Positions 21,901 through 32,988 of a DNA stretch of 64,000 nt are shown one piece after another; within the stretch, counting starts at the first letter, position 1; every line of letters begins with the position of its first letter. This stretch comes from Lathyrus oleraceus (Eukaryota > Streptophyta > Magnoliopsida > Fabales > Fabaceae): the NCBI RefSeq assembly GCF_024323335.1, contig NC_066581.1, positions 294,758,536 through 294,822,535 of the forward strand, written 5' to 3'. The position numbers and the translations under genes were made by a program. The notes under the pieces were generated by a model. It saw nothing but the letters and a program-made list of their open reading frames with translations. It did not search any database and was not told the DNA's origin.

Positions 21901-23509
21901 TGCCACTATCAAGCAACACATTAGGGAGGCTACCATCTGGAACATGAGCATCTTGATATAGAGTAACATTTCCACCTTTCCTCAAAGGAAAATAAGTAGC
22001 AGGAACACCTATATATTCAGGCCCTGCTCCAACTCCTTGATGATAAAAGCTCAGTTGCTCCATTGGGATGTACTGAATGGATAGGCTCAGTACAGCACCT
22101 TGCTTACAAGGCTTCCCATTATTATTCAGAATAGGGTAAGTTCCTTCAACTTGTTCCCCTGAGTATATTTGTTCCACTGGAATCGCCACAATACCAATGA
22201 GTTGGGAACCCACAACATCACTATCTTTAACAACAAAGTGCACTTCAGCAGCATTATGCGCGACAGGAACATAGAAATGTTGAGTCCAAACAGGATTTTC
22301 ACTGTTGCTAATGACAAAAGTCCTTCCAATCACAGCATTTGAAACTGAAATTGAAACATAAGGATCACTTGTAATCTTCTTACTCATCGTTCCTTCAATT
22401 TTATTGCTCACACTACCAGGTAATCTACCAAACATATCCCCCAATGTTTTGTGGAACATGTCCATATTTGGAAGATTTTTGGCTTCATGAACCCATATAT
22501 CTAAATTTCCATGAAGAAGCAAAACTTTCAAGGACCCTTTATTCTGCACTGGAACAACCTGCAAGCTCTGACTATGCATTGAGTCATTAAACGAGCCAGA
22601 AAAATCCGAAAGTCTACCCGAGTTCACCCGGTTCGGGTATGAGGATCCCCAACCCGAAAAGGAGTTATTAGAATGTCCATAAAAATCCTCCTTCTTCTGT
22701 GGAATCTTCGGTACCGAAACTGAATGCATAAAAGGTTGCGCAGCAGGAGCAGGAGGCGATGCAGGAGCAGTCGGTTGGTTATCAGACAACTTAACATTGT
22801 TCACTAGATCTTCCAAACGTGGATAACTAGAAGCTTTCGGATTATCACCACCACTACCCTGCGAAACTCCACTACCACCACCACCACCAAGTGCTGTTGA
22901 GCTTGATGTGTCATGCCAATAAGGACCAGAGAAGCTATTATGACGCGAATGTACATCAGGACGTTCTTCATGAGGAGCATTGTGTGGATAATAATAATGA
23001 TGAGAGGATGATCCATGTTGTAATAAGCTAGCATGATGCGAATGGGAAGGTTGAGGAGGATTATGAGTCCCTGGAGAAACATTGTAGGGATAAGAAGGAT
23101 AAGAGGGTGGAGCTGAGGGTGAGGGTCCTAATTGATGATGAGGAGGATGATGAGGAGGAGGGTATGGATACTCATATGGGGTAGTAGAATTGAATGATGG
23201 TGATGATGATAATGATGGTGGTCTAGGATATGAATAATTTAAGGAATGTGAAGAAACATAAGGATATGGATAAGGAGGAGCATGAGCATGAGCATGAGCA
23301 TGTGCATATGGATCAGGAACTGGACCTTGAGGTGGATATGGTGGATTAGCATGTGCAAATGGATCAGGAACTGAACCTTGAGGTGGATATGGTGGATGAT
23401 GATTAGGGTTATGGTTAGGGTTAGGGTTAGGGTTCGGATTAGGGGGATACATATAAGGGTTTGGATACCGATATGGGGAAGATGAACCATAGTTACTATT
23501 ATCCATCAA
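12944..23509 (-). CDS. PLDBETA1: Phospholipase D beta, ten exons, 1147 aa
   Basis: Exons on minus: 23509-21662, 21494-21378, 20902-20708, 20269-20024, 19888-19820, 19709-19562, 19402-19254, 19160-18981, 13708-13511, 13237-12944. All introns are GT-AG, and the exons sum to 3444 nt in one frame. The enzyme hydrolyses phosphatidylcholine or phosphatidylethanolamine to phosphatidic acid at membranes, depending on calcium and PIP2. Residues 1-300 are Pro/Tyr/His/Asn-rich and disordered, as in beta-type PLDs. A C2 domain lies at about 325-480 ([17 protein letters not shown]). HKD motif 1 is H664, K666, D671 ([10 protein letters not shown]) and HKD motif 2 is H998, K1000, D1005 ([10 protein letters not shown]). 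The conserved [13 protein letters not shown] is near 856. All catalytic residues are present. Intron 8 (13709-18980) is 5.3 kb because it holds a copia element and a MITE, yet the flanking exons join cleanly (NSPQ to ANSRN). Two adjacent ATGs (MM) start the protein. Confidence 0.96.
13750..13989 (+). repeat. 5' LTR of the intronic copia element
   Basis: Begins TGTGAATAGGAATTAG and ends TTTTACTGACA. The first part is a tandem duplication: a 65-bp unit (13750-13814) is followed by a 59-bp copy starting again with TGTGAATAGG. A TATA-like TCTATATATACC lies near 13936. The same duplication is in the 3' LTR, so it predates this insertion. Confidence 0.95.
13990..13998 (+). promoter_or_regulatory. 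Primer-binding site, initiator tRNA-Met type
   Basis: TGGTATCAG immediately abuts the LTR end; it is the canonical copia primer site core. Confidence 0.85.
13999..14478 (+). other. Leader of the copia element
   Basis: T-rich leader with a TTATTATAATAAT cluster (14385-14440) before the gag ATG. Open frames here are low-complexity and unsupported. Confidence 0.6.
14479..18346 (+). pseudogene. Copia gag-pol polyprotein, one frameshift plus one nonsense
   Basis: Starts [20 protein letters not shown] at 14479. Domains in order: UBN2 gag (residues about 45-190), two CCHC knuckles (236-249 [14 protein letters not shown]; 254-267 [14 protein letters not shown]), aspartic protease ([13 protein letters not shown]335), GAG-pre-integrase HxxxH/CxxC ([17 protein letters not shown]), integrase ([27 protein letters not shown]), RVT_2 reverse transcriptase ([26 protein letters not shown]), and RNase H ([27 protein letters not shown]). 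The frame breaks at about 16085: two bases appear missing where the chain should run from YKY into [12 protein letters not shown] at 18344-18346 follows NPVFH, while the same frame continues [15 protein letters not shown] to a natural stop at 18546-18548 inside the 3' LTR. A 12-bp duplication (SSPDIS, about 17889-17912) is in frame. Confidence 0.95.
18528..18538 (+). promoter_or_regulatory. Polypurine tract of the copia element
   Basis: TTGAGGGGGGA directly before the 3' LTR; it primes plus-strand cDNA. It lies inside the last codons of the pol frame (QFEGGC). Confidence 0.85.
18539..18778 (+). repeat. 3' LTR of the intronic copia element
   Basis: Same 240-bp length and same internal 65/59-bp duplication as the 5' LTR. 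Six substitutions were counted by eye. It ends TTTTCCTGACA. Confidence 0.95.
18820..18922. mobile_element. Mutator-like MITE, 103 bp
   Basis: The 21-bp terminal inverted repeats are GACAGTTTACCAATCCGCCC(C) and, reversed from the other end, GACAGTTTCTCAATCCGCCC(C), with two mismatches. A perfect 9-bp TSD, AAAACAAAA, flanks it at 18811-18819 and 18923-18931. Nine-base duplications are typical of Mutator-like elements. It is non-coding and sits in PLD intron 8, 41 bp from the copia element. Confidence 0.88.
21168..21346. mobile_element. Candidate hAT-type MITE in PLD intron 2
   Basis: Ends are TCAATGTAGTCAA and, inverted, TCAGTGTTGTCAA (11 of 13 match). The interior holds repeated AATTCCGCTA and its partial inverse TAGCG, able to fold. 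Flanking TCAATCAA and TCAATCAG are near-identical, but the exact boundary is uncertain. Confidence 0.5.
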
Positions 23510-24476
23510 ACACTATTCTCAATGATGATAAAATGCAGTAATAAAAAACTGAAATTTCGATACTCAATACAAAAGGGTGATGGAATAGATCATCAAATTG
23601 GAAGAATCAAGCAAGAATCATGTAATTGACGGAAAATAAATCATACAAAGGTGGAAAAATTGAAGTGGTTGAAGGAGGAGGATAATTGTGTTTGACTATG
23701 ATTAGATCGAAATGGTAGAAAAAATGGGAAATTGAAATGAAGAAAATTGAGGTAAAAGATGAGAAATTTACCTAAGAAATTGAGATGAAGAAGAAAATTT
23801 GAGAGGATGTGTGGAAAGAGGAAGAAGCGTACGCTGTCTGGAGTTGACGTTGTGTACAATATCCAACATGGAATACTTCGAACGACAAACACGTTATATT
23901 TATTATTTTACTTATTTTAATATTGGTGATAACTCGTTAGCCATCTAAATAAGGTAAAGTTAATTAAATTCTCCCAAATATTTCTATCTAATTCTATTAC
24001 TAGTGTTAAAGCATTTCAATTTATTATAATATAAGTAAGCTAAATTATCTAATTACAAATACACCTTCTAAAATATAACATTGATTCTTTTTCCAAATTT
24101 TGTAAGGTGTTTTTTAGAGTTTAAATGGAGTTGATCTATCGAATTTTTTATTAAAAAAAATGGAGTGATTTTAAACTGAGTGGCCGGTTACATCAGTATA
24201 TTTGTGACACTATCATTGTTGTGTGTATGTTTAGTTATTAAAAAAAATTCACTTTGCGTATCACTTCAATTTCTGTTAACGAACATTAAAAGAAGAGACT
24301 TTAAAAGAATGAACGGAAAATATTATAAGGATCATTTTTTTAAAAAAAAATTAGAAACTAAAATTGAAAATTGAATTATTTAAGGGGACCATAAATATAT
24401 TTAATATTTTTTTATTATTAATTTAAAAATTACAAAAAATTGATAAACTTTTCTAGATAAAATTAAAAATTATATT
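23510..24476 (-). other. PLD 5' UTR and upstream region, otherwise AT-rich
   Basis: Immediately above the PLD start the minus strand is purine- and pyrimidine-rich, with TTCTTAG|GTAAAT near 23771 as a possible 5' UTR intron donor. Above about 23.9 kb the DNA is AT-rich and featureless. No open frame here is supported. Confidence 0.4.
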
Positions 24477-24845
24477 TGTTTCGTTCAGGAACAAAAAGGA
24501 ACTGAGAAGCAGTGGAGACGGTGGACCAAAGCCTTTGATGCGGTGGAGTGGGGGGACATGCAAGGTTAACAATTCAATGTTCAAGTCAGTATGTGAGAAA
24601 GAAGAGTGAAGTGAAATTGAATTTTAAACTTGTTATCTCAATTTGGTGTTTTCTCTATTTATAGATAGAGGGAAATAACAAACGTTCTATTTGTTATGAG
24701 TGAATTGCGGAGAGTTGTTGGATGTACTTGCAATTGAGATCCTTTATAATTATCAGGATGATAATTCTCGTGTGCTGAGAGGTTCTGAAGATAGTGTAGT
24801 CTCTTTCCGGTGGTCGGTTGGGGTCGATATGACTAACCCAAAACA
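24477..24845 (-). repeat. LTR of an unrelated LTR element, 369 bp
   Basis: On minus it begins TGTTTTGGGTTAG and ends TGAACGAAACA, giving short inverted ends TGTTT/AAACA. A TATA box (CTATCTATAAATAGAG on minus) is at about 24652-24667. It is followed on the high side by a polypurine tract (24846-24861, GGACTTGGGGGACAAT on minus), so it is the 3' LTR of a minus-strand element whose body is missing or interrupted by the hAT element. Confidence 0.65.
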
Positions 24846-25053
24846 ATTGTCCCCCAAGTCCTTACTCGTGCGTAGTAAAGTGAGGGTTTGTTATGTCAGG
24901 TTCAGATGTCGATCACTATGTTGGTCATCTTTGGCAGGGCAAAAAAGAAACATTTTAGTTTCTTGGAAATTCGTGTATTGAATGCACCATACTTCAAATG
25001 TCTTTTTAAAAGTGTCACCATTGATCTATAGGGGTTTACACAACCACCTCAAG
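24846..25053 (-). other. Polypurine tract and internal stub of the same LTR element
   Basis: PPT at 24846-24861; the remaining 190 bp is element interior without a recognisable domain. The last 8 bases (ACCTCAAG, 25046-25053) are the left TSD of the hAT element. Confidence 0.5.
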
Positions 25054-25211
25054 CACTGGTGGAGCCAGAAAAATTATAAAGTCTGAGAAAAATTTAAAGA
25101 TCGCAAATTCACATTGTATATAATATATAAATAGTCATCAATCAAAATAAAAGAGACTCGTCATTTTGTCAACAAATGTATAGTTTAAAATAAAAGAGAT
25201 GAAACATAACC

Positions 25212-28200
25212 TTACAATAGCGTGTTAAATAAAACCATGAGGAAAATCTCATTTCCGAGACTTCTTTGCGGTGAATGTTCGAATAATATCATATCATCAA
25301 GTGACTTGAATATCTCCCGCTCAGTGTAACATACCATCAAGTCATTGAACCACACATCGTTGATCTTATTGCGCAATTTAGACTTGTTAGTTTTCATTGC
25401 TGAAAAAGCTTTTTCAACGGATGTTGTCGACACTGGCAATATCAAAGCTAACTCAATAAGTTTGTAAACCAATGGAAATACCAAATGTTTCTCAGTTTGA
25501 ACCATCTTCATAGTCAAACTTTGAACATCTTCACAAGTGAAAAATGAAGCATTTCTTTTCACTTGAAGAACATAAGAAGTTGATCCCTTATTGTTCCATG
25601 GTCATCATTATAAAAGTATGCATGATAAATATCAGCAAGACGAGTATACTTATCAACATCTGGAGAAAGCTCTCCATTTTTTCTATCAAACCCACTGCTT
25701 GAGATGGTCCGCGTCCATCTTCACCAACCATACTAAGCACAATTAACACAGAGGACCACATTTGATCCAAACGAAGAAATGTAGTATGATGTGAACCCCA
25801 TATAGTATCCCCGAGTCTAGTGAGATTAGATGATTGGTGCAAGCCCATTCCTCTAGATTTCTCACCACTCTCAAGTTTATTTAAAATATCTTGGTGTTGT
25901 GCCTCCGTCAAAGCATCCCTCCTCTTATAAGATGCATTTGTTGTGGTCACAATTAAGGAGATATACTCAAAGAAATCATGAATAGATGAGAAACTAGTAG
26001 CAATAGACACAATAACCAATTGCAAACGCTGAGCATATCAATGAACATAGAAATTATAAGGGTTTTCATCTAGAATCTTTCTTTGCAAACCATTAAATTC
26101 ACCTCTCATATTTAAAGCTCCATCATATCCTTGCCCTCGTATCCTTGAAATAGATAACGTGTACTTATCAAGTATACCATAAAGAGAATTCTTTAATTAC
26201 TCAGATGTCGTAGCTTTGACATGATGTAGAGTAATAAATTGTTCCATAACATTCTCGTTGTCGTTCACAAACCTAAAAATTACCTCCATTTAGAGAATAA
26301 TAGGTAATGAAAAATGGAAATTGGAAAATACAACTATTAACCTCAACATCGCCGCCATGTGCTCTTTGACGGATATATCACGTGACTCAACAATAAGCAT
26401 AGAGAATTGTCTATCACCAAGCTCTTCCATAATCACCTTGGTAACTTCATGTGCATAACACGTTGCAAGCTCCTTTTGAATGTCATCGGAAGTCATTGTG
26501 CAATTTTTCCCACCACGGTCAAAAGCATCTTTCACTTGTTCATTCTTAGATTTTACTCAATCTATTATCTCTCTAAAATTGCCCTTATTTAGAGAAACTG
26601 AGGATTCATCTTGGATACTGTAACACCTCAAAATTTGCCCTCCTCTCTTGGGACTAGCTTAGCATATTGCATCTCATTTTGTAGGACATTAGGCATTACA
26701 TCTTTGCATATCATGTGGAAACAATGAGCCAGTCATCCTCCTAAGTTTTGCTCAGAAGATAAAGAGGTTAAAAGATTCAAGCTTGAGGGTCTCATGAATT
26801 GATCACTAATCATCTGAGGTTTGTGCTTCAATTAGGGTTTTGGTTCCTCAAGGAGGTTGAGCATTATTTTGGTTGAAATGGTACATCACCATCATCATGG
26901 TCTTATCATCACCAAGAGGTTCATTGTGCCTGATCAAGTGCCTTGGGATTAGGGTTTTGACCTCTGGTCAACCCTAATCAGTTGAATTATGCCAATCAGG
27001 GTTCTGCAAGGAGATGGGGTCTTTGTTGAGATGGAGATCATCATGTGGTTTTGTTGAGCTTGTATAAGCTAGGGTTTCATGTTGGAGCCATTTCATCAAG
27101 TGATTGAGGCTCAAAATCATCTGTGCATGACCAAGTCATCTATCAACTGCAAAAGTCAACTGTCAGGTCAATTGTTGGATTTGGAGGTGGGAAGTGATTG
27201 GAAATACTTCATTCATGTTCAAACAAGTCTCATTTGACATTTCAAACATCAACAATGAAGAATTTAAAGTCAGGACAAAACTTTCCAAAAATAGAAAGTG
27301 ACTTGTAATTCAAAATTGCCAAAAATGAAAAGGTTTTCAACTCAAGATTACATCATCAAGAAAGCTTCAAATGAAATTTTGTTGAACATGAAAGTTGTAG
27401 ATCTTTCTCTCCCATTTCCAAAAAGTCCAAGATCATCAATTTCTCATGTGTGGTTGAAGAGATATGGATCAATCTTGACCAAGTGAACATGGAACTTCAA
27501 ACATGCATAACTTTCAAACCATAAGGCCAAATTGAGTGGTTCTTTTTGCAATGTTCATATTTTGACCTATACTTTCCAAAACATACATCACATGCCATGC
27601 ATTCTCATCACATAATCATTTGCATTTTCACTTGATTTTTGGAGGGAAATTTTCAAGTTTAAAAATGATGCATTATTTGATCATTCTAACACTTCCATTG
27701 GCTCCAAAATGACCTTTTGAGTGAAATTCAAATGCATTTCGTGCACTGTTCATTCATAATTGCCATGCATGAGGTAAAATGCTAATTTTGCACTTACACT
27801 CTTTTTTGCTAATCCACATTACCAAATGCTTAAACCTGATTAGAAACATGATTAGGAGGGAGTATATAAGACAAAGCATAATTGTTTTCTTGATTAACAA
27901 CTCATAATTTCAGATCTAGATCTAGAATTCTCAAAATTCTCTCTCACTTTCTCTCCAAATTTTTCTCAATTTCTTCACATAACATCACATTTTATTGCTT
28001 GATTCGTCACTCTGAAGCATCATTGAACAAGTTTGGAGGTAGAATTCAAGAGAATCGTGGCAAGGTTGAAGCATACATCAAGATTGAGCAACAATGGTGA
28101 ATCAAGGTTCTGGCCAAATCGTGCACAATTAATCCTCAATTTCTCTTCCAATCCACTTCACAAGCATCATAGAAGGACTGTTCGAGCATTGCAAGGCTTA

Positions 28201-31200
28201 AATCCATCGAATTCCACTGCTGCTCTTCAAGAGGTCACAGATTCGATCTCTTTATTTCTTGAAATTGTTGTGATGTTATTGTAGATCTCTTCATGCCTGT
28301 TATGCTGAGCTTTGAATCATTGAAATCCATGCATGTTTGACTGAGTTATGGTAGTTTAAAGTTTCATGTGCAAGTGTTCATGGCTTCGATTCTCTTTGTA
28401 TGTGATGATTTAAGCTTAGCCAATAGTTGATTCTTGACCTAGGATGCTTGTGCTACATGATGATGTGATTAATTTTAAGAACTGGAACATTTGTTCTTGA
28501 GTGATGTTGAATGCTTCACTGTGTGTTCATGGCGTGCGTAAGGAAGAAGATGATTCAGAATTGGCCACGGTTTTTTTGATTCCTTTTACCACCCGAAACC
28601 GTTCTCTTTTGTGTTTGCTAGGGCTTTGATCCCATTGGTCATGAGAAGCGCCCATGCGCGCGTGCTGATTGGCCAGGCATAATTTAAATGAAATGGGGCG
28701 TTTTGCCCCTGGCGCCAAAGTCCTCATTTCAAAATTAAATAAAAATTTCAATTAATTCAATTTACTTGTTTTCATTTCATTTCTTTTTATTTCATTTTCA
28801 TTTACAATCTTTAAAAATTCATATCAAATGGAAAATTGCTCCAAAAAATATGAGGATTTTTGCATCATGTCCCATTTTCTATCTAGAATTTTATGAACAT
28901 TTTTCCATAAATTGTGCATGGCTGAAAAATCATTTGTGCTAGGGTTTATGTACATATGTCCATTTTGAACATTGCCTTGCCATACCCTTTGTGAAATGCT
29001 GGTTGTTTATCCAATGCTCATGAAATTTTGCATGTTGTAACTAGACATCTTGCTGGACATTTTGGTGTTGAGTTTGCATTTTTATCAATTGCCATTACTG
29101 ATTTGTGATTTTTCTAAGTTAGGTGTGACAATTTGTGTCACACCTTGTGATGTTCAACTTGATTGATGAATTTTCCATGCCAAATGATCTCCAATTGCCA
29201 TGATTTTTTGTATGATGCATGATATGGATGTTTTGGTTGCTCATGATTTTTGGTGGAATTTTTGGATTGATTTCTGATTTGGTTGAGATTTTTCTTTCTG
29301 GATGGTCATATGTGAGCTTTTGAATTGCATTGATTTTCGTTTGATCATGAAATGCTTGTTCTTTACCCAATCGATGTGAAATTTTGCACACTAATTCTAG
29401 ACATGTTGAATGTTGTTTTGGCTTTGGTTTGAGGTTTTTACCAATTACCATTTCTGTTTTATGCTTGTGCTAAGTTGGTGTGCCAAGTTGTGTCACATAT
29501 GTGCTTGATTGTGTTTACCTTGACTTATGCAATGTGATTGCCATGCTTAATGTTGTCCAATACCTCTAATTTTTTGTGTGATGATCATGTTGTGTGTTCT
29601 GTTTACTCATGAATTTTGTTGAGATTACTTGAACCATTTTTGAATTAATGTGTATTTGTTCATTCTGATGTCACAATGTGGTTACAACTTGCATACCTTG
29701 CCATGTTTGGTTCATGAAATGAATTTGGTGAATGATATTGATATGGGATCTTTTGGATTGTGTTCTTAATTGATTGAGGTTGATTCATGTCAAATTTCAT
29801 GTTCTGTTTTGGATTATTTCTCCATCTTTGACCCTAGGCCTTGACCTAGTGGTTTGTGACTCACAGTTGAGTTTTGATTTCAGGTTAAGAAGCACATTGC
29901 TATGATGGGATTGATTCACTCTCTTGAGTTGATTAAGTGGTTGATATTGACTAACTTTGAGTTGCTTTGTAGGTTGATGCCAAGTTATTTATGTTGTGCC
30001 CATTAGCTTGTGCCTTGCTCACTATTGCATTGCTTGCTTGTCTGTCTGATTGTGATTGACTGTCTGATTGCTTGTTTGACTTGTATACTGATTGGGTAGA
30101 TTTTTTTCAGGTACATAAGTTGCTTTGAGTTCTTTTGAACTTGCTTTTGCTTAGCTTGGTTGCTTAACCACTGAGGTATAACTCTCTGACTTCATGTAGT
30201 CTAGAAGACCTGTCCTGATACTTGGGCAGGCACCTGTCTGAAGCCCTCCTTAAGAGGCAATGCTTGTGTATGTTTATTTTTGTGCCAAGCAGGGAAAGTC
30301 CTTTGATAAGGCAATTGGCAGATAAAAGAGATGTGCAATCCATCTCCTGCTATTCAGTGTGTCATCCACTTTGCTCACACCTTGTGTTGATGCATTGTGG
30401 ATATTAACCCAAGATCCATGTTGTGTCAGTCATATGTGGAGAAGAGTTCCTACTTTCTGAACTCCCACACTTTCTATTTGAGTCAAGCTCTCCCAGGCCA
30501 GGGATAAGAGCTGTGAGGTCTCACCCTCACTTCCCATTTCATCTGCTTCACCCTAACTCTCAATGTTAGGGTTAAGAGCTAACATCACCCTGTTACAGTG
30601 GCTTGTTTGTCGAGGTTGACATGACCCCTTGACTAAAGCTTAACCCTGTGTGAGCCCACTTTGTTTGTATATAGTGTGTGCTAACTGTGTGTATGCTTGC
30701 TCTTGTGTTTGCCTATGTTGTTTAAGATAGCTTGCTCCCTGTGCAAGTTAGATAGAAACCTTAACCTATGACCATGGTGAATTTACATGATAACTATTAG
30801 GCTCGAGTCAGGCTCCCTTCTAGTTTGTCATTTCCCACTCTCTGGTTAGGTTAGGAGTTCTTTCCCTGTTAAGGGGAACTACGTCGCCCTGATCCTCATA
30901 CCAGATGAGGTACGTAGGCAGGAGATCGTGCGAGGTCTCTCCGGGCACCCTTTTCCTTTTTGGTGTGTGTTTGCTTGACAGCTAGCAGGCTCGAGTACCA
31001 GACTCCCTGTTAGCTTGCTTGTTCAACTTTTTTGTTGCTTTTTGATGACTCAGCGTCCGGTTAACCCCTTTTGTGTGTGTTTGGAGTCCGATATAAGTCC
31101 AGTGATTGGCAGTTGGTTTCCTGTGTGTTTTGTTGGTTCGGAGTCTGATGTAAGTCCAGCGATTGGCATTTGGTTTCCGTGTTTGCCTGTTTGTGTGGAG

Positions 31201-32235
31201 TCTGACGTAAGTCCAGCGATTGGCAGTCGATTTCCTGTGTTGGTTTTGTTTCGGCGTGCGTGAGCCGAACTATGATAGCTCTGATTCTCATTCTAGATGA
31301 GATACGTAGGCATAGGATGCGATATCCTAGCGAGCCCTTTCCCCTCTTCTTCCATCTGTGTTCTATTCTAGTGTGTGCGTGCATTCTTTTGAGCAGTGTT
31401 TAGCAACCTTTCTTCTATCCTTTTGAGCGTGGATCCCGTCGAGTACGACAGATGCGTAGGGGTGCTAATACCTTCCCTTCGCATAACCGACTCCCGATCC
31501 CATCTCTCTGGTCGCGAGACCATGTCTTTTCCATGTTTACTTCGAGCGTTTCCTTTCCCTCTTTTGGGATAAATAACGCACGGTGGCGGCTCTGTTTGTT
31601 TTGCTTTTTCCCGCCGGTTGTTTTTCGCGGATGCGACAGATACAAAAAGCCATGCCTTGTGCAATGAGATATCTTAAACAATCTATAGAACAAGTCAAAT
31701 GAATCTTATACAATTCTTTTGATTCCTTGGTTGCTTTAACAAACTTACTTGCCACACTTTATCTTTGATTATTATAATCATCTTAGTGCTTGACACATGA
31801 GTTGTGAAAACTATTATGACTACCAAATTGATCTTTGAATCCTTGAGATACATGCTTCCAATCCTTATATCCGCTTTTAGTGAAGACTTCGAAACCTAAG
31901 TGCTCGGCCCTCCTAGGTTTCTTAAAGAGAAAGCAATAAAAACAATAAGTTGCATCGTTGATCTCACTGTATTCTAACCATGTATAATTCTTATACCATG
32001 ATTTACTAAATTCTCTTTTAACACTTCCAAATAGAGTACGAGGAAAGCTTGGAAAATCTGGTTGCATTGTACCCATCAATATATATACCCTCCTCACTTG
32101 AGCACACTCATTAATTTGTTTCCTACGACCTGGATCACGCATAATCTCATTTGGGTTTAACTCATTAAACATATTAGGTAGTGGTTCTAGTTCTGATTTT
32201 GATTCAACTAAAAATCTCCTCATTTTGAAATTCAA
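25212..32235 (-). pseudogene. hAT transposase (TTF zinc finger, DUF4371, hAT dimerisation), interrupted
   Basis: The N-terminal part is 32235-31644, beginning MNFKMRRFLVESKSELEPLP. It has a TTF-type zinc-finger region (KNYTWLEYSEINDATYCFYC and FLFKKPRRAEHLGF), then YKIHLTCSIDCLRYLIAQG. The frame then meets the Ogre solo LTR. Beyond it, from 26618 down, QDESSVSLNKGNF and the DUF4371 part (KDAFDRGGKNCTMTSDDIQ, FSMLIVESRDISVKEHMA) continue. The C-terminal hAT dimerisation domain (PVSTTSVEKAFSAMKTNKSK) runs to 25212. Besides the 5-kb insertion there are several internal stops and frame changes, for example after REIID near 26560, so no transposase can be made. The family cuts and pastes DNA using an RNase-H-fold core. 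Relation to ZMYM/ZNF862-like proteins is by domain order. Confidence 0.85.
26619..31638 (+). repeat. Giant Ogre-like solo LTR, 5020 bp
   Basis: It begins TGTAACACCTCAAAATTTGC and ends TTTCGCGGATGCGACA, with a perfect 5-bp TSD GATAC at 26614-26618 and 31639-31643. The same family forms the 3' LTR at 55358-60233, where a polypurine tract and Tat/Ogre pol adjoin it. Near the end are the shared blocks GGATCCCGTCGAGTACGAC and AACGCACGGTGGCGGCTCT. No internal domain or PBS follows, so it is a recombined solo LTR. All open frames inside (for example around 28.0-28.3, 30.2 and 31.0-31.7 kb) are LTR sequence. Three tandem blocks with GTAAGTCCAG(C/T)GATTGGCA(G/T)T, about 60 bp apart, lie at 31086-31230. 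Confidence 0.92.
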
Positions 32236-32453
32236 AATGAAGCAATGAATTAGGAATGGAAACAGTTTTCAAATTTATCATAAAAACAATCAACATTCTA
32301 AGGTAGGATTAGTTCAATTGTTGTGATCACCACAAAACAACATCTTTGTTTCAAAATCAAATTGAGAAACAACATCAGAAAATAAAGACTACCAATAAAA
32401 CCAAAACACATAAAATAAAGAAAACTCCTAAATTAAAACTTGCAACGAACAGT

Positions 32454-32942
32454 TGTAAGACCCCAATTTTGACCCTAAGATCCCTCATGTTATCTCATCA
32501 TTTGCACTGGCTTTGGGATCACACCTTGGTATCCTCCTTGCTCCTCATTCATGGGTTTGTATTGGGAGAGGTCACCAAGCATATTTTATTGTATCATACT
32601 TTTATTTTCATTATTTACTAACCAAAATGCTAAAAATATGTCTATGTATAGTTTGTTACTTTTGTAGGTAGTGTGTGTGTTCACCCATGCTCCATCAAGC
32701 TCATATCTAGGGTTTAAGACCCTCAATGCAAGGAGACTAATCAAGATATGGTTTACAATGACTCTAGACATCATGTATGGATCCCTATGGTCTTCAACTA
32801 TCATTTTGATCAAGAACTCATCAAGAGTTTGAAGCTTGTTTTGCCTTGGAAGCCCTAATTCATCTGGGTATCTTGTGTGACTTCTTCAACAAGTTTATTC
32901 AACATTTGATCAAATATTTCAAGGTATACTTCATATAACATC

Positions 32943-32988
<46 letters not shown>

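Noticed and set aside
23401..23450. Telomere-like GGTTAG/TTAGGG repeats
   Set aside because: They lie inside the PLD coding exon (Asn-Pro repeats). Plant telomeres normally use the heptamer TTTAGGG. No terminal or interstitial telomere is implied.
22804..23490. Ile/Leu- and His-rich minus-strand ORFs in alternative frames
   Set aside because: Shadow frames of the PLD beta first exon, driven by its Pro/His repeats.
24700..24981. 93-aa plus-strand ORF
   Set aside because: Spans the LTR/PPT boundary of the minus-strand element at 24477-24861; no recognised domain.
28033..28284. Plausible-looking 83-aa ORF (MEVEFKRIVARLKHTSRLSN)
   Set aside because: It lies within the Ogre-like solo LTR. No domain; treated as chance ORF.
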